64,000 bases of DNA, taken from Symmachiella macrocystis (lineage in GTDB: Bacteria; Planctomycetota; Planctomycetia; Planctomycetales; Planctomycetaceae). The stretch's first letter is position 1. The number at the start of each line of letters is the position of its first letter. The DNA lies in assembly GCF_007860075.1 (NCBI RefSeq), contig NZ_SJPP01000001.1, positions 62,001 to 126,000 on the forward strand. Reading direction: 5' to 3'. Position numbers and translations under genes: made by a program. This document shows positions 63,191 to 64,000 of this stretch, in pieces. The notes under the pieces were generated by a model. The model saw nothing but the letters and a program-made list of their open reading frames with translations. It ran no database searches and was not told the DNA's origin.

Positions 63191-64000
63191 ATGCACACAA
63201 TCCCTCGCCCCGGAATTTGGTTTGTTCTCGCCGCCTGTACTGGCTTGCTAGCAGCCACCGATCTCTCGGCTGCCGAACCCGAGGTCGATTTCAATCGCGA
63301 CGTGCGGTCGGTCTTTTCCAATATCTGCTTTGAATGCCACGGACCCGATGGCAATCAGCGGCAGACCGATTGGCGGCTGGACACCCAAGAGGGGGCATTC
63401 GGTGAACTTAGTGACGGTGAATTCGCGATCGTTCCCGGCAAGAGCAGCGAAAGTCAACTCTTCCAACGCATCTCCTCGAAAGACCCCGCCCTGCAGATGC
63501 CGCCGGAGGACTTTGCCAAACAACTCAAGCCGGAACAAATTGAATCCATCAAAAAATGGATCGACCAAGGCGCCGAGTGGCGGGGCCATTGGTCGTTCGA
63601 TGCGCCCCAACAACCGGCCGTTCCCGCTGTCGAACACCAAGCAGCAGTCAAAAACCCAATCGACAACTTCGTCGTCGCCCGACTGGAAACCGAAGGACTC
63701 ACCCCCGCTCCCGAAGCCGCCAAGGAGACGCTGATCCGTCGCGTCACCTTTGACCTGACGGGTCTACCACCCACAATTGCCGAACTCGATGCGTTTCTCG
63801 CTGATGATTCGCCGAACGCCTATGAGAAAGTCGTCGACCGGTTATTAGCGTCGCCCCGCTACGGTGAACACTTAGGCCGGTTTTGGCTCGATGCGGCGCG
63901 GTATGGCGATACCCACGGTTTGCATCTCGACAACGAACGATCGCTGTGGCCCTATCGCGATTGGGTCATCAACGCCTTCAATGACAACATGCCGTTTGAC
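63191..64000 (+). CDS. Cytochrome-c/DUF1549-type secreted protein (5' part)
   Basis: From the ATG at 63191 (GGA 7 nt before). Signal peptide to about residue 27 (LSAAE), then a cytochrome-c-type CxxCH (ICFECHGP, about residue 48) and MPPEDFAKQLKPEQIESIKKWIDQGAEW. The DUF1549 start PIDNFVVARLETEGLTPAP and TGLPPTIAELDAFLAD follow, with RFWLDAARYGDTHG. This is the common planctomycete fusion (PSC1/DUF1549/DUF1553); the C-terminal DUF1553 part lies past the window. Probably a haem-binding enzyme acting on polysaccharides or sugars, exact role unknown. Confidence 0.9.
   Translation, partial: MHTIPRPGIWFVLAACTGLLAATDLSAAEPEVDFNRDVRSVFSNICFECHGPDGNQRQTDWRLDTQEGAFGELSDGEFAIVPGKSSESQLFQRISSKDPALQMPPEDFAKQLKPEQIESIKKWIDQGAEWRGHWSFDAPQQPAVPAVEHQAAVKNPIDNFVVARLETEGLTPAPEAAKETLIRRVTFDLTGLPPTIAELDAFLADDSPNAYEKVVDRLLASPRYGEHLGRFWLDAARYGDTHGLHLDNERSLWPYRDWVINAFNDNMPFD

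Overview
The window looks like a chromosomal segment of a heterotrophic planctomycete. The signs are the start of a cytochrome-c/DUF1549-type secreted protein at the right edge, planctomycete-style ECF sigma sequences, many secreted enzymes (sialidase-like, sialate O-acetylesterase, ceramidase, PhoD phosphatase, GDPD), and methenyl-H4MPT cyclohydrolase next to a RimK-like ligase. The genus is not fixed by sequence alone. No rRNA operon, CRISPR array, integrase or transposase gene was seen.

1-11 kb: a PIG-L deacetylase (cut by the left edge), then tRNA-Ser(CGA), then a metal-homeostasis block: Fur-like regulator, small membrane protein, His-rich protein, ArsR sensor with the full alpha-5 metal motif, NicO/RcnA-type exporter, ZIP transporter and a second Fur-like regulator with a 13-bp-arm palindrome on its promoter. 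It is followed by the 3' remnant of an ECF sigma gene and three tandem Lpg1974-like outer-membrane proteins. A decayed copy of tRNA-Ser with a terminator closes the stretch at 11.2 kb, so the block lies between an intact and a degenerate tRNA-Ser.

11-23 kb: a propeller/all-helical secreted protein, an SSS symporter with a small membrane partner, sialate O-acetylesterase, an MBOAT-like acyltransferase, a TPR-PhoD phosphatase, a glycine-zipper lipoprotein and a class IV aminotransferase. 23.2-27.3 kb: a Tat-exported molybdenum hydroxylase operon (FeS, Mo and FAD subunits plus a small Cys-rich protein). Its FeS subunit has lost all four Cys of the plant-type [2Fe-2S] site. 27.4-35.8 kb: a three-gene unit of a YqiJ/NfeD-like membrane protein, a flotillin and an 1808-residue AAA-type ATPase, the best candidate in the window for a poorly described system.

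36-48.5 kb: GDPD, MsrP, a fused HyuA/HyuB hydantoinase/oxoprolinase, a sialidase-like protein, an alpha/beta hydrolase, the H4MPT pair (mch, RimK-like), and secreted proteins of unknown function including a DUF1326 protein. 48.8-64 kb: HtpG, divergent from an FHA/coiled-coil protein; ceramidase; an ECF sigma factor with a putative membrane partner; tRNA-Glu(CTC); TruD; an SDR; a DUF167 protein; small membrane proteins; and the start of the cytochrome-type gene.

Intergenic spaces carry three inverted-repeat elements of 142-147 bp, several short REP-like palindromes, and a two-part leader shared by the genes at 11.4 and 54.3 kb.
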